Assembly: GCA_022457155.1 (NCBI GenBank) | Contig: JAJGOT010000435.1 | Span: 199,001 to 263,000 of the forward strand | Length of the DNA stretch: 64,000 bases | Direction: 5' to 3' | Origin: Cladopsammia gracilis | Taxonomy: Eukaryota; Cnidaria; Anthozoa; Scleractinia; Dendrophylliidae | Part shown: in pieces, positions 1 to 12,400 of the stretch | Position numbering within the stretch: the stretch's first letter is position 1 | How the letters are laid out: each line of letters starts with the position of its first letter | The notes under the pieces: model-generated | Told to the model about the DNA's origin: nothing | Seen by the model: only the letters and a program-made list of their open reading frames with translations | Databases searched by the model: none | Translations under genes and position numbers: made by a program

Positions 1-335
1 CAGTGCCCTAGATGTTATAATCGTCCTACTGGTCACAAACCATCGCCAAGTCGGCAACAGTGCTACTTCCATGAAAAGTGCACAAATCACACGTTTGGAG
101 CCGTGCAGAGAACGTTTTGGCCAAATGGCACTTTTCAGCGCCCCTGATCTCAAAATCGTACCACTGGCCGCAGACCATTACATTGTCAAATCGGGAAAAC
201 AGTGCTCTTTCCATAAAAAGTGCACAAAACGTACGTTTAGAGCGGTGCAGAGCACGTTATGGCGAAATTCAACTTTTCAGTGGCCCAGATCTCAAACCGT
301 CCCCAAATCGGCTCGGAATTGTCATGAGGTTGGTT
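1..335. repeat. Tandem repeat, period about 142 bp, cut by the window start
   Basis: The block starting at base 58 recurs with substitutions at base 200 (shared landmarks CAGTGCT, AAAAGTGCACAAA, TTTTCAG, GATCTCAAA), giving a period of 142 bp. Bases 1-57 look like the tail of a further unit. The small ORFs here are by-products of the repeat and match nothing I recognise. Confidence 0.7.
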
Positions 336-540
336 TATAAATAGATCAAAGACAGCGGTCAATGTAGTGATCGATGGCAGAGAAGTGACCTTCAGGTGGT
401 GTCCATGTGGAGACCCAAGTGTTGTACTTGAAAAAGCAGTCTTTTGTGTAGAATGGTGAGACTGGTAAAAATATCGCTAACCTGATCATCACAATGAGTC
501 TTGAGGGGGAGAGGCCGAAAGAGTTTTTCGCAGTAAGCCT

Positions 541-665
541 TAACCTGATATAAACGACAAACTGCAAGGCTGATCTGACTACGTAAAAAGGTAGATTTTG
601 CGAGACACCAATGCGACAGAAACCGATAAAGCAGGGCAGCAACCGCGGACATGCAGCTGTTTCGC
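541..665 (-). repeat. Dispersed repeat, inverted copy of 14690-14840
   Basis: The stretch running from the GACAAACTGCAAGGCTGATC motif through CAATGCGACAGAAACCGAT to GGCGAAACAGCTG (read on the other strand) matches 14690-14840 in inverted orientation. It contains no coding signal. This is an interspersed element present at least three times in the window. Confidence 0.6.
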
Positions 666-910
666 CCTCCTTGGGGCTCTTAACCTGATACCCGTCAACA
701 CGTTTACTGATTTGGGTACAAATATTTGGCTCTTACTAATAACGTATCTCTCTGCGTCGGTGATAGGCAGGTCGACGGGAATCGTGACAAGTTTGGTGAT
801 CACAATTGAGTTCAGTATTTGTACGCTGAGCTTGTTGTACAGTCTTGGTTTTTATTTCTTTGTTGGAGGTGATCAGTATGTACCTACTTCTGCAGGGGGT
901 GATCACTTAA

Positions 911-1711
911 GCCTGCCGCACACTTGAGGAAAGTGCTGAGCAAAATTCCTCGCGAGGTGGTTTCCTCAAGTGTGCGCTGGAGTTTTTGTGAGTTTTTCGC
1001 CTCGCGAGGTCGTGAGGCAAATATCTGTCGTGTTTGATATTTTTTGCCTCACGAGATAAATTCCTCATCGTGTGCGGGCGCCGCGAGAATCTGGCTGAGC
1101 CAAATTAATCGATTAGCCAATAAAATTGCATGGCAAGCTCACGTGATTTCAAGCTTGACATTCAAGATGGCGGACGACGAGATGTTAAAACTTCTCGCAG
1201 CTCTTCTTATCCGTTTGTTTGTGGTCCACTCAGGGTATACAAAATGTAATATTACATTTGTATAACTGCAATTGCTGTAAAGTTTTAATATCCACTTTTT
1301 TAGAATATTCTTAAGATATAATTTAAATTTAGCATTTTTATTAGATTTTAATACAGTCAACATGCAACATACAAGGCTGCAAAGTACTCGACAAGTTTAT
1401 CCACTAGGATGGCTTCGTTAACCACACACCTGTCCGCCATCTTAAATGTCGAGCTTGAAATCACGTGAGCTTGCCATGCAAGTTTATTGGCTAATCGATT
1501 AATTTGGCTCAGCCAGATTCTCGCGGCGCCCGCACACGATGAGGAATTTGTCTCGTGAGGCGAAATATATCAAACACGACAGATATTTGCCTCACGACCT
1601 CGCGAGGCGAAAAACTCACCAAAAATCCAGCGCACACTTCAGGAAACAGCTGAGCTAACTGCCTCGCGAGGAATTTTGCTCAGCCCGGCTTTCCTCAAGT
1701 GTGCAGCAGGC
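911..1711. mobile_element. Foldback MITE with TTAA target duplication
   Basis: The element starts GCCTGCCGCACACTTGAGGA and ends with its near complement. The inverted arms are roughly 240 bp (about 911-1150 and 1440-1711). It is flanked on both sides by TTAA (907-910 and 1712-1715). TTAA target duplications are the hallmark of piggyBac-type transposition, although the terminal bases are not the usual CCC. No transposase ORF is present, so this is a non-autonomous element. Multiple TCGCGAGG palindromes recur inside the arms. Confidence 0.75.
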
Positions 1712-1849
1712 TTAATTAGCACTTACTTCTGGAGGATGAATGTGATCGGTCAGCACCTACTTGTGGAGGATGTCATCAGTCAGTATCTACTTGTGGTACT
1801 TGTAGAGAATGTGATAAGTAAGTACCTTCTTCTGGAGAATATTTATAGC

Positions 1850-4266
1850 CGCGGTTACACGAAGCACTTTTACCTAGGTAAATTTGATTTACCTAGGTAA
1901 AATCAATTTATACTTAGGCTTTTCGGCGACGGCAACGAGAACGTGGAAAAAAACAATAGGTTTAATTTAATAGCAAAACAACGGCTCTGCACGTGCGTTA
2001 CACACTTTGGTAAATTTCTTTGCCGTTCTCTGCAAAACAACAACGGCCGTGTTTTCACGAGCGATTTTTCAGGTCGCTGAGCGAGTGACAGTCGGAAATC
2101 TCGTGAAAACAGGCTGTGTTTTCACGAGGCGATTTTTCTCGCTTAACATTCCTTGAGGTGATTTGTTTACCGACAGCGTTAAGCAGCTTAAATAATTTAT
2201 GCGTTTTCACGGACAGAGCTTTATTCATTTTTCTTGATGTTTGTCCCTTGTTATTCGCGGAATAACAAGAAAGATGGCGGGAAACAGAGACGCTTGCAAA
2301 TATATGATACTTATGTTTATTGGTGTCGGTGCTATCGCGCTTGTTCCAGCATCAGAGACGGTGGAAAATTCAAACTGTAATCATGAGGAAATAGATAGCG
2401 CACCATTGCGTTTCTGGCCAATTCAAATATTCGCGGCAAATGCAAATTATATCACCTCTGACGTGCCCTTCTCGGTTGTTTGAACACTGGCGAAATGTGA
2501 TTGGCCGATTGATTGGTGGCTTAAATTTAATGAGAATTCTATTGGCCGTGTTTTCACGAGCGATTTTTCAAGTCGCTGAGCGAGTGACAGTCGGAAATCT
2601 CGTGAAAACAGTTGCTTGTCCAACTCGCTTAAAGTTAAGCGAGTCGGCGAACTACAATAGAATTCTCATTAAATTTAAGCCACCAAACCAGGGCCGTGTT
2701 TTAACGAGCGATTTTTCAAGTCGCTGAGCGAGTGACAGTCGGAAATCTCGTGAAAACAGTTGCTTGTCCAACTCGGTTAAAGTTAAGCGAGTCGGCGAAC
2801 GACAATAGAATTCTCATGAATTTAAGCCACCAAACCAGGTCGCTTAAGCTTGTCGGCAATTAAACAACAAAGACATTGTATTGTCGTTCTTTTGTGTTCT
2901 AATTTTCTATTGTTTTAACAAAAGAAAATATATCGCGCATGGTTTAAGAAAAATGAATAAAGTTCTGTCCGTGAAAACGCATAAATTTTTTAAGCTGCTT
3001 AACGCGGTCAGTAAACAAATTACCTACAGGAATGTTAAGCGAGAAAAACCGCCTCGTGAAAACACAGCCCAGGTCGCTTAAGCTTGTCAGCAATGAAACA
3101 ACAAAGAAGGGCATTGTATTGTCGTTCTTTTGTGTTCTAATTTTCTATTGTTTTAACAAAAGAAAATATATCGCGCATGGTATAAGAAAAATGAATAAAG
3201 TTCTGTCCGTGAAAACGCATAAATTTTTTAAGCTGCTTAACGCGGTCAGTAAACAAATTACCTACAGGAATGTTAAGCGAGAAAAACCGCCTCGTGAAAA
3301 CACAGCCAGCCATTGAAATTCGCCGACTCGCTTAACTTTAAGCGAGTTGGACAAGCAACTGCTTTCACGAGATTTCCGACTGTCACTCGCTCAGCGACTT
3401 GAAAAATCGCTCGTGAAAACACGGCCACAGTTGCTTGTCCAACTCGCTTAAAGTTAAGCGAGTCGGCGAATATCAATAGAATTCTCATTAAATTTAAGCC
3501 ACCAATCCAAGTAGCATAAGCGAGTCGGCAATTAATTTCGGCCAATCACATTTCGCCAGCGTTCAAACAACGGAGAAGGGCAAGTCAGAGGTGATATAAT
3601 TTGCATTTGCCGCGAATATTAGAATTGGCCAGAAACGCAATGGTACGCTATCTATTTCCTCACGATTACAGTTTGAATTTTCCACCGTCTCTGATGCTGG
3701 AACAAGCGCGATAGCACTGACACCAATAAACATAAGAATCATATATTTGCAAGCGTCTCTGTTTCCCACCATCTTTCTTGTTATTCCGCGAATAACAAGG
3801 GACAAACATCAAGAAAAATAAACAAAGCTCTGTCCGTGAAAACGCATAAATTATTTAAGCTGCTAAACGCTGTCGGTAAAGCCTGGTTTCCATATAATCG
3901 CAACGATCGCAGCGATCGAAGGAAAAAGTGTTGTGCGACTCTTGCGATCATATGGAAACCAAACCGTTGCGATCCTTGCGATTGCGATCGCAGAGATAGA
4001 AATTTTTCTATCTCTGCGATCGCAATCGCAACGATCGCAAGGAAAAGCGTGCGGAAAAAAACTCGCTGTCAAAACTCGGCATTTCATTGGTTGATTTACC
4101 TGGGAAAACCAATTGACCTTACTATTTACCTTGGAAAAATTCTATTGTTTTCCATGGTTTGACCATTAAAATTTACCTAGGTAAATTTACCTAGGTAACA
4201 TCGGTAACACGTAGAAAACCATTTACCTAGGTAAATTCAAATTTAAGAATGCCGTGTAACGAAGGC
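1850..4266. repeat. Nested foldback complex with TTACCTAGGTAAA ends
   Basis: Outer ends carry repeated TTTACCTAGGTAAA motifs (about 1867-1905 and 4168-4250) next to GTTACACG/CGTGTAAC. Inside, a second inverted pair (about 2095-2480 and 3560-3875) includes the mirrored TTGTTATTCCGCGAATAACAAG segments. Between them the motif GTGTTTTCACGAGCGATTTT recurs in several orientations, and a block of about 230 bp is tandemly duplicated (about 2845-3070 and 3077-3305). The ORFs here (for example 2881-3081 and 3032-3316) are copies of repeat sequence, not genes. Confidence 0.65.
3889..4056. repeat. Small foldback built on GCGATCGCAA palindromes
   Basis: TTTCCATATAATCGCAACGA at the left is mirrored by CGCAATCGCAACGATCGCAA at the right, with a perfect inner hairpin around the AGATAGAAATTTTTCTATCT centre. 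No coding capacity. It sits inside the larger foldback complex and probably inserted into it. Confidence 0.6.
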
Positions 4267-4288
4267 GCTACCAGGGCGGTCAATTTTA

Positions 4289-4441
4289 CCAAGGGCCTGG
4301 TCGCACTATAGTCAAAAACAAAAATTAGCCCGTGCAAAATGACATAAAAACAAAAACATTCCACAAAAAGCGTGTCCCACCAGAGCGGTTTCTTTTTTTC
4401 CCCTCGATATTTTTGTTTTTGACTGTAGTGCGACCAGGCCC
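4289..4441. repeat. Short foldback MITE with GGGCCTGGTCGCACTA ends
   Basis: GGGCCTGGTCGCACTATAGT followed by AAAAACAAAAAT on the left is mirrored by ATTTTTGTTTTTGACTGTAG then TGCGACCAGGCCC on the right. It is too short to encode anything. Confidence 0.65.
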
Positions 4442-5519
4442 CTGGGTAAAATCGGTTACACGGAGAAAAAAACTTTACCTAGATAAATTCAAATTTTAGC
4501 GTGCCGTAAAAGTTGTATCGTATAACCGCGCCTTATGTAAATAAGTTAAAACCCTACTTCTGGAGTATGTGATCAGTTAGTTGCTACTTCTGGAGTATTT
4601 GATCACTTTATTTCTACCAACGATTTGAAGTTATTATAGGAAAGGCAGCATCTTCGTCCTCAGTTACTTCAGGCCACGAGTGTTAGTCCGGCTCGGATTT
4701 ATAAGTACCCCCGTACTTATAAGTGTTGAAATGACATGACTAATACTGTACGAAGGCAATATCGTGCGGAGACAAACCCAATACCGGTTATTCTTTGGTC
4801 AATCGTGCACACAGATTTTGATTAGCTCTTTGCGTTTTACAGGACACATGCTGCGAGTTAGTTCAAGTCTTTACGCAGTTTTGTGCATCAGAGAAACAGG
4901 ATTTGAATTTTTAAATTCCAGGGAAATCAAAGCGGACTATCCACAACCAATCAGGACGCTTGTTATGTCAGAACGTTTTTAAATTGTCTTCTTACGGTGT
5001 GGAAATGTTGTTAAAGACCAACACCACGAATTATGTTTTACACTTTAATATCGTAAAATCAATTTCCATTTTGACAAGCAATACACTATAGACCACCCTT
5101 TTGTTTTGTTTTGCACTAGCTTGAATAAACACAAATAGTATTGTGACAATAAGTAACCACTATACCACTTGATGAAGAATTGTACAATATACACGTGATC
5201 TATTTATTTATTTATTTATTTATTTACCTATTTATTTATTTATTTATTTATTTATTCTTGTCGTTTATATACTTGTGCTTCTTAAAAACAAGTTATAAAT
5301 ATCAGTGATTACTCTCAGCGCACATCTCCTTAATGTATTGACTGCTAACATAAAATTATAAAAAATATATATTAATATGTATAATGTACCGCTTTGTTTT
5401 TAAAGTGCCTTTGACTGATAATATTGGCTAGTTAGTGTTCATTTTTTATGTCCTCCTTTCCACAAGTGTCCACATTATGATGGAAACCTGTTATACAGGA
5501 GATAGTCAACACTGATCTT
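4442..5519. other. Non-coding stretch, no gene seen
   Basis: Apart from the ATTT microsatellite and a small palindrome (TTATAAGTAC around 4700-4727) I see no coding signal, no paired splice sites and no RNA gene. Confidence 0.5.
5204..5256. repeat. (ATTT)n microsatellite
   Basis: About 13 ATTT units with one ACCT interruption near 5226. Confidence 0.9.
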
Positions 5520-5943
5520 AAAGGGAACCTCCATTGTCAGAACAAATTGACGTTAAATTGTTGGAAATAAAGTCGAAATTTACAATTTTTAAAAGAACAG
5601 GTGCAAATATAATTTTAGTGTACAAATAAAATGGATAAATATCGCCTATTTTCGCTTTTAAATTTCCCGCGCGCCGACATTTTGAATATGTATGACGTGT
5701 TACGGTTGCCGCTATTGTTAAGAATTGAAGTTCTTTTGTATACAACAATAAGACAACCGTAACACGTCATAAATATTCAAAATGGTGGCACGCGGGAAAT
5801 TTAAAAGCGAAAATAGGCGATATTCATATCCATTTTTTTTGTACACTAAAATTATATTTGCACCTGCGTTTTAAAAATTTTTAATTTAGACTTTATTTCC
5901 AACAATTTAACGTCAATTTGTTATAACAATGGAGGTTCCCTTT
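5520..5943. mobile_element. Foldback MITE with AAAGGGAACCTCC ends
   Basis: AAAGGGAACCTCCATTGT at the left is mirrored by ACAATGGAGGTTCCCTTT at the right. The arms remain complementary for about 200 bp (for example GGAAATTTAAAAGCGAAAAT against its inverse). The element is flanked by TT/AA, compatible with a TTAA or TA target, and carries no transposase. Confidence 0.75.
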
Positions 5944-6314
5944 AACGCTGACACATTCACTTCTAGTTGAAAGCTGGAACCCATTTTCCTTGTCTATCAG
6001 TTATCACTTATCACACAAAGACGAAGGCATGAACCATCCCAAGATATGTTGATAGAACTTCATCCCAATAATATATTGACACTTTTCCTTCCACACCACT
6101 TGCATAAATAAGGCCCATCAAATTCCCCTCTTGTTACAGAGTGCCACTGCTGGGCAAGAAGAACTGTATATTATTCTATCAGCAAGAGATGGATCAGTGT
6201 GGCCCGATAGTGAAAATGACAAGTCAACTTGCACCTTTAAGGCCACTGGCTACCTTGACAGCACCAGGAGCCCCTGAGATGTAGCGAGAGTGTTTTCACT
6301 ATCAGTTGCCACTA

Positions 6315-6420
6315 CTATACAGGAAGAGTGCTAGAAACTGTCTTTGTCACTGCAGACGAGAAAAGCTTTGTGAAGAACTTCATTCCTGTAGTACCACCAG
6401 GAATATAGCTGACAAAGTAC
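6315..6420 (-). CDS. SFT2D3: SFT2-like exon 6 (C-terminus and stop)
   Basis: Acceptor TTTTTTCCAG; completes the Trp codon and encodes YIPGGTTGMKFF to a TAG stop at 6315-6317. Confidence 0.9.
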
Positions 6421-9400
6421 CTGGAAAAAATCGGGGGTGACAATTGACGGCATTGTAGACTTTAGAAACCTGACTGGGTTTGTACAAGAACTAGAGTTGT
6501 AAATTTGTGCTGCTGTACCTGTATGCATCTGTTCAGTTAGGTAGATGCACAGCTGATATCAAAATGTGTTTAGCTTAATTTATCTTAAATTTTTGTGAAA
6601 GGGGGATGCTAACTGGTTTATAGTGGTTCCTTTTCCCACCAAGTTACAATATGTATAACAATAATTCTAGGGTAAGCAATGTGCTTCACGCAGTTACATT
6701 AGTGTTGAATGGACTGCCAAGCAGCACCCAATTATTAAGAACAGCGTGCTGACCCAGATATTAACAACTCACCATATTAGAGCTAGGATTTGTGCTACAG
6801 CGCAAATTGCTGTTAGTATTGTGCTTTTCATCTGAAATAAAAAAAGATCACATTATTTACATCTAATTTCCAACACATAACAGTCACAGCTGATTTTCAT
6901 GCAGGTTTTCTATATCTGGATTGAACTGACGTAAAGTACAAGTAAAAAAATGGTTTGTTATATTTGAGGCATCATTGAGTGTGGGCAAAACAACAACCAG
7001 CATTTGTAAACAATACATTTCATGCTGTGACTATTTTGCACACAAAGTTAAAATGAACTATATAGGCTTTCTGGTGTGGGGTGCAGAAAAATGTTGAACA
7101 TTATGCAGCAAGAATTTTTAGGACAGATTGCGCAGCAATCGTCATACACTCATCATGCATTGACACACGTCAGCTGATTTTCCTATCAAAAAGTAACATG
7201 TGCAGCTCACTGGAAATGAAAATACTGCATAAAATCATGTGAACAGGAAATAAATCATGCATAAAATATTCCTTTTTATCTCGAAAGTTTGTTTGGTGAC
7301 CTATCCTGATTTTCTGTATGCAAGCAGTATTCGGTCTTTCCTATCTTAAACAAGGGTTTGATAAAAAATTATCTAACAGAATTTTTTTCTTATCTGACAA
7401 CAACCTTTTTGGAATAACTTGTTTTCCACTAGATTCCACTTGATTGACAGCAGGGGCAGTCTGTCGGTTTCTTAAAAATGCTGCCTAGTGTTTGAATGGC
7501 AAAGAAAACATTAGGACCATGTTCAAACCTATTAAAACACTGGGCAACATTTTTAAGAAAACAAAACACCGTCCCACTGTAAATCAGATCAAAGTTAATG
7601 TCGGAGAAAGTAAGAGATCCTGGAATTCACGAGGTTTTTTTTTTTTTATCATTTATTATTTATTTACCACCACACTTCATACGTAGCATTGCAGACTGAG
7701 ATACATTATCAAATGATACTATGATTACAATATAGCACGATCCTATAATTACAACACAATTCAAATTAATAAATACAAGCAGTTTAAATTAATAAATACA
7801 AACAAGGAAAAAAAGTACAGAACACAAGCAGGATACAAGATCGAACAATGACAGCGCAATTAGGCACCACGCTGAAACAATGTTGAAATTCTGGGAAGGA
7901 AACTGAACAATAGGCAACAAGTACAGAACACTAGCAGGATACAAGATCAAACAATGAAACAACAGATCATGACATTCACTCAGACTACGTTGAAATTCTA
8001 GGAATGAACCTGAACAATAGGCAAGAATGCCTTTCCTTGGAAGCTTTGCATTCCATTCAAGACTGCAACTTCGCAAACAAGCAGGTTTATAATTTAGCTT
8101 TAGCAGCATCCCTGGGCCCTGTTGTTCGAAAGCCGGTTAACGCTAACCCGGGATTAAAACTTAACCAAGGATTGAAACAATGTTGAAATTCTGGGAAGGA
8201 ACCTGAACAATAGGCAACAAGTACAGAACACTAGCAGGATACAAGATCAAACAATGAAACAACAGATCATGACATTCACTCAGACTACGTTGAAATTCTA
8301 GGAATGAACCTGAACAATAGGCAAGAATGCCTTTCTCTGGAAGCTTTGCATTCCATTCAAGACTGCAACTCCGCAAACAAGCAGGTTTATAATTTACCTT
8401 TAGCAGCATCCCTGGGCCCGGTTGTTCGAAAGCCGGTTAACGCTAACCCGGGATTAAAACTTAACCAAGGATTTAATTTCTCTTGTTAGAAAAATTTTCA
8501 AAAGCTATTTTTAAGTTACATGTGGAGACAAGTCAAAGTCGAAACTAAAGGGCAAAGTTACTTTAGAAATATCTCCATTGATTATTTATTTAACTGGAAT
8601 TAAAATTGATGCTAACCCTGGGTTAGCTTAACTGAACAACCCAGCCCTGGAGACCAGCAGCAAATAACAGCCGATTATTCATGCAGTAACACTGTTTCAA
8701 ACTAACTCAGACGAGGGCAACAAATTTAAAATTTAGTTTCTTGAAAGTTTTTTATAAGATTTCAAAGTTAACGGAATTAAAAGAATGCGTGTGCGCGTGC
8801 AACTATAGAGAAAGCATCAAATTGATATGTTTGACCTGTTGATTAAGGTCGGGCTTTTCCCACTTGATATACATAGACTCCTTAAGCTTAACTTGGTATT
8901 TGGTCGGCGCAGAGTCTAAGATCTTGAAACAGTCTAAGTTACAAGAAGTACGGCACGACTCTGAAGCCTGCAAATGCTTATAAACGTGAGAAGATCTGTC
9001 CGATGACAAGTGCTCATGCACGCGCGTGGAAAAATGTCGGCTTGTTTTGCCAACGTAACAAGCATTACAGCTTGCACAAGAAAATTTGTAAACGATGCGC
9101 GTACGGAGCCTGTCAGGAAGATGATCTTTCACGTTGAACAAGTTCTTAATTTTATAGGTAGAAAAAACAAATTTTATGTCAATGGGTTTACAGAATTGAT
9201 TGATTAGTTTGCGCACCCTTTGTTGTGCAACACCCGAAAAATGCCCGATGTAGGGGATCTTAAAGTAGTGTTTGGGCAAATCCTGTTGCTCAACACCTGT
9301 TGAAGGTCGTGTGTCGTTCCCTACTACCGCCCTCGTGACATAACATTTTTCCACGCGCGTGCATGAGCACTTGTCATCGGACAGATCTTCTCACGTTTAT

Positions 9401-12400
9401 AAGCATTTGCAGGCTTCAGAGTCGTGCCGTACTTCTTGTAACTTAGACTGTTTCAAGATCTTAGACGCTGCGCCGACCAAATACCAAGTTAAGCTTAAGG
9501 AGTCTATGTATATCAAGTGGGAAAAGCCCGACCTTAATCAACAGGTCAAACATATCAATTTGACGCTTTCCCTATAGTTGCACGTGCACGCGCATTCTTT
9601 TAATTCCGTTAACTTCGAAATTTATCTAGCGTATTGTTAAGTAGCGTATTGTTTTCAAACGCAATTCAACGTATGATTTGCAACAGGCACGTTTTTATAA
9701 GATCATTTTAACATTTTTTTAGATCAGTTTCAAAACATTTTTTAAGTTAACACAATTATAGCTTATCTGTATATCACCAGGAGTAAATTTTACAGCCAAA
9801 CAGTTGTCACACTAGACTTGTCTTTAGAAAGCCATGGTAATCATGACTCCAGCCTGTCCATGTTCAAGTATTGAGCCCTAAACCAGATCTCAGGCTTTAT
9901 CTACATAATTGTATTGACACTAATAAAAATGTGTTGCCAGCAACAGCATTTTTCTGATTACATGTATATGTAATGTACTTACAACCATAGCCATGTATAG
10001 TGTAGCAAACATTGAACCAAAATAAGCAGCAGTGAAAGGAAGCCTCCCAAAGGAACATAAATGCTTGACATGATTAACTGGTCCCCACAGTAACGAAAAA
10101 CTGAAACATAACAGAATGAAATAATTTACATCCCCACTGTACCACTCTGTTCCCACTGGACCACCTTGTCCCCATTGGACCAGAGGAGGTCACAATCAAT
10201 TTTTATATCCATGCTGATATTGATGATGGCAGTCATCATCTTATTATATATCTGCATCATGAAGGTGATCAGCAAGGTGTCAATGGTTTAAACTTAGTAC
10301 ATTGTCTCTGAAACCATTTGATAATAGTTATTCCCTAGAATTGTGGGCGGCACGGTGGTCTAGTGGTTAGCGCGTCGGACTTTCAACCTGAAGGTCGGTG
10401 GTTCGAAGCCTGGTCTCTGCTGTCGTGTTGTTTCCTTAGATAAGAAACTTTACTCCACACTGTCTCTCTCCACCCAGGTGTATAAATGGGTACCGGCAAC
10501 AAAATGCTGGGGGTAACCCTGCGATGGACTAGCATCCCATCCAGAGGGGAGTAGCAATATTCCTAGTTGCTTCATGCTACGGAAACCGGGTTAAGCTCCG
10601 GCCGTGTGGGCCATCGTGGCCCGAGTGCGACTTTTTACCTTTTATTCCCTAGAATTAATACATGTCAGGCCACATTTATATCCATGTGACATATATTTAC
10701 ATTTCATTATATGCTTCTTATTTATTTATTTATGCATATTCACATTACCTTCCTATTGTAAATAAACTTCCCATTGTGTAAAGAAGCACAAATTTCCGTG
10801 CCTTTAATAGCATGAAAGGTGCTATGAAGCCAGCCTAAAGTGAATACAAACCTGTATTATTTTCTATTAAAAAGTTGGAAAATAATAAATATAATATAAA
10901 ATAAATCAGTAAAATCACTACTAAGTCATGCAAGCTTGTTTACTATCACAGTGGAACCTGATACAATGAAGTGCCAAGGGACTACGAAAATGTGTTCGTG
11001 GAGTTCATTGTGCAGTTCCAGAAAATATCCATACTCCCCCCACGGAAGGTTTTTTGTTTAGCACCCCCCGTCCCCCCATGAAATTCCAGTTTAGCTTCAT
11101 ACTTTGCTTCTAAAATGTTGGCTTTTAAGACCCCTCCCCCTAGGAATTTCCAATGACCTTCCATGGGGTGGGTATTGATTTTTTCTGGAACTACACATTA
11201 TACTGACTGGTCTGTTACTGTCTGAATGTAACGAAAGATACAAAAAGGTTTCTACAATGGGCTTACAGGAATCTGTGCTGATGGAGGAGGATAGGCATAA
11301 AAGAGAGTGAGACAAGGGAATGCCTGTGAACATTTTTAAAACAGATCCATTCTGCCCACTGTACACCGCCTACACCGGTAACATGAACTTTGCATTCACT
11401 GTTTGTGGTTTTAAGTTGTCAATCAATATCCCTGTAGATTTTCCTGGAGGAAATTAAAATTTGCATACATGTATTATAAAGCTTCCAGTGAAGAATGCCA
11501 TGTTTATATTTTTTGTGGAACACAATATAGAAATGTTACTTTATTTGTATCACCTTGCCGACAAGGCAGAAATTTGTTCGAGTGGCAAGGTATTATGCCA
11601 TTTATAATCCAGCAAATGAAACCCATTAACAGCTATTGCTACAAGCCATTACAGTAGCTGTCTCCATCAGTCTCAATTGAAGTTCTTTTAGACTTTCCAT
11701 TTCCAAATACAAGACTCTCGCATTAAATTAGACTGCCAGCAGTCCCTTTCTGGAGAACAGATAGGGCAAGCTAAAATGTGAATAGGTTATGGACAAAAAC
11801 AAGCTCTGCGGCCAGGCTTTCTATTTGGTTTTCATACACAATTTCATCATGGTAACCCCAAATTTTCAAGATTAACTATTTGTCCCGATAACTGGGTCAG
11901 CCCGATTACTGGACTCACATAAAGCGGCCCTTAAAATACAGTTCTTCTACAAACCACCTGAGGTCCTAACTGAAAACAAAATCCAGCACGCTTTATCCAC
12001 TAAGGTGCAGGATTGCAGAAAACTAATTTAATGAGATGGAAATCATATTTCTATCTCATTGAATAACATCCCATTGTATCGTGCTTCCTTCTAAAAAATC
12101 ATGACTGAATTTTTTGCAATCCTGCACCTCACTTGCTTTATCACAGGCTGATCTTACCATAACAAAACAGAAAACACCCATCAACAAGCACATGAAAAAT
12201 CCTGTGATTCTTTGAGCTCGAGTCTGCAGCGAAACAAAAATAAGCTTAAATCAAATGCACGCAGTTAAACGTAATTACGTGTCAACATTAACGCACGCAA
12301 CTGGGTCAATAAAAAGTGTCTAAAAAGCTAAATAATTTACCCGACACGTTTATTAAAATAATTACCATTTCTCTCAATTTGTTTGGCATAATAAAACAAA

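Noticed and set aside
2881..3316. Paired ORFs with identical N-terminal sequence
   Set aside because: They are copies of a tandemly repeated block inside a foldback element.
9359..9577. Independent small gene on the plus strand
   Set aside because: It is the inverted duplicate of the Penelope-like endonuclease C-terminus.
10343..10415. Functional tRNA gene
   Set aside because: Same reason: the tRNA-like head belongs to a SINE with target duplications and no acceptor stem.
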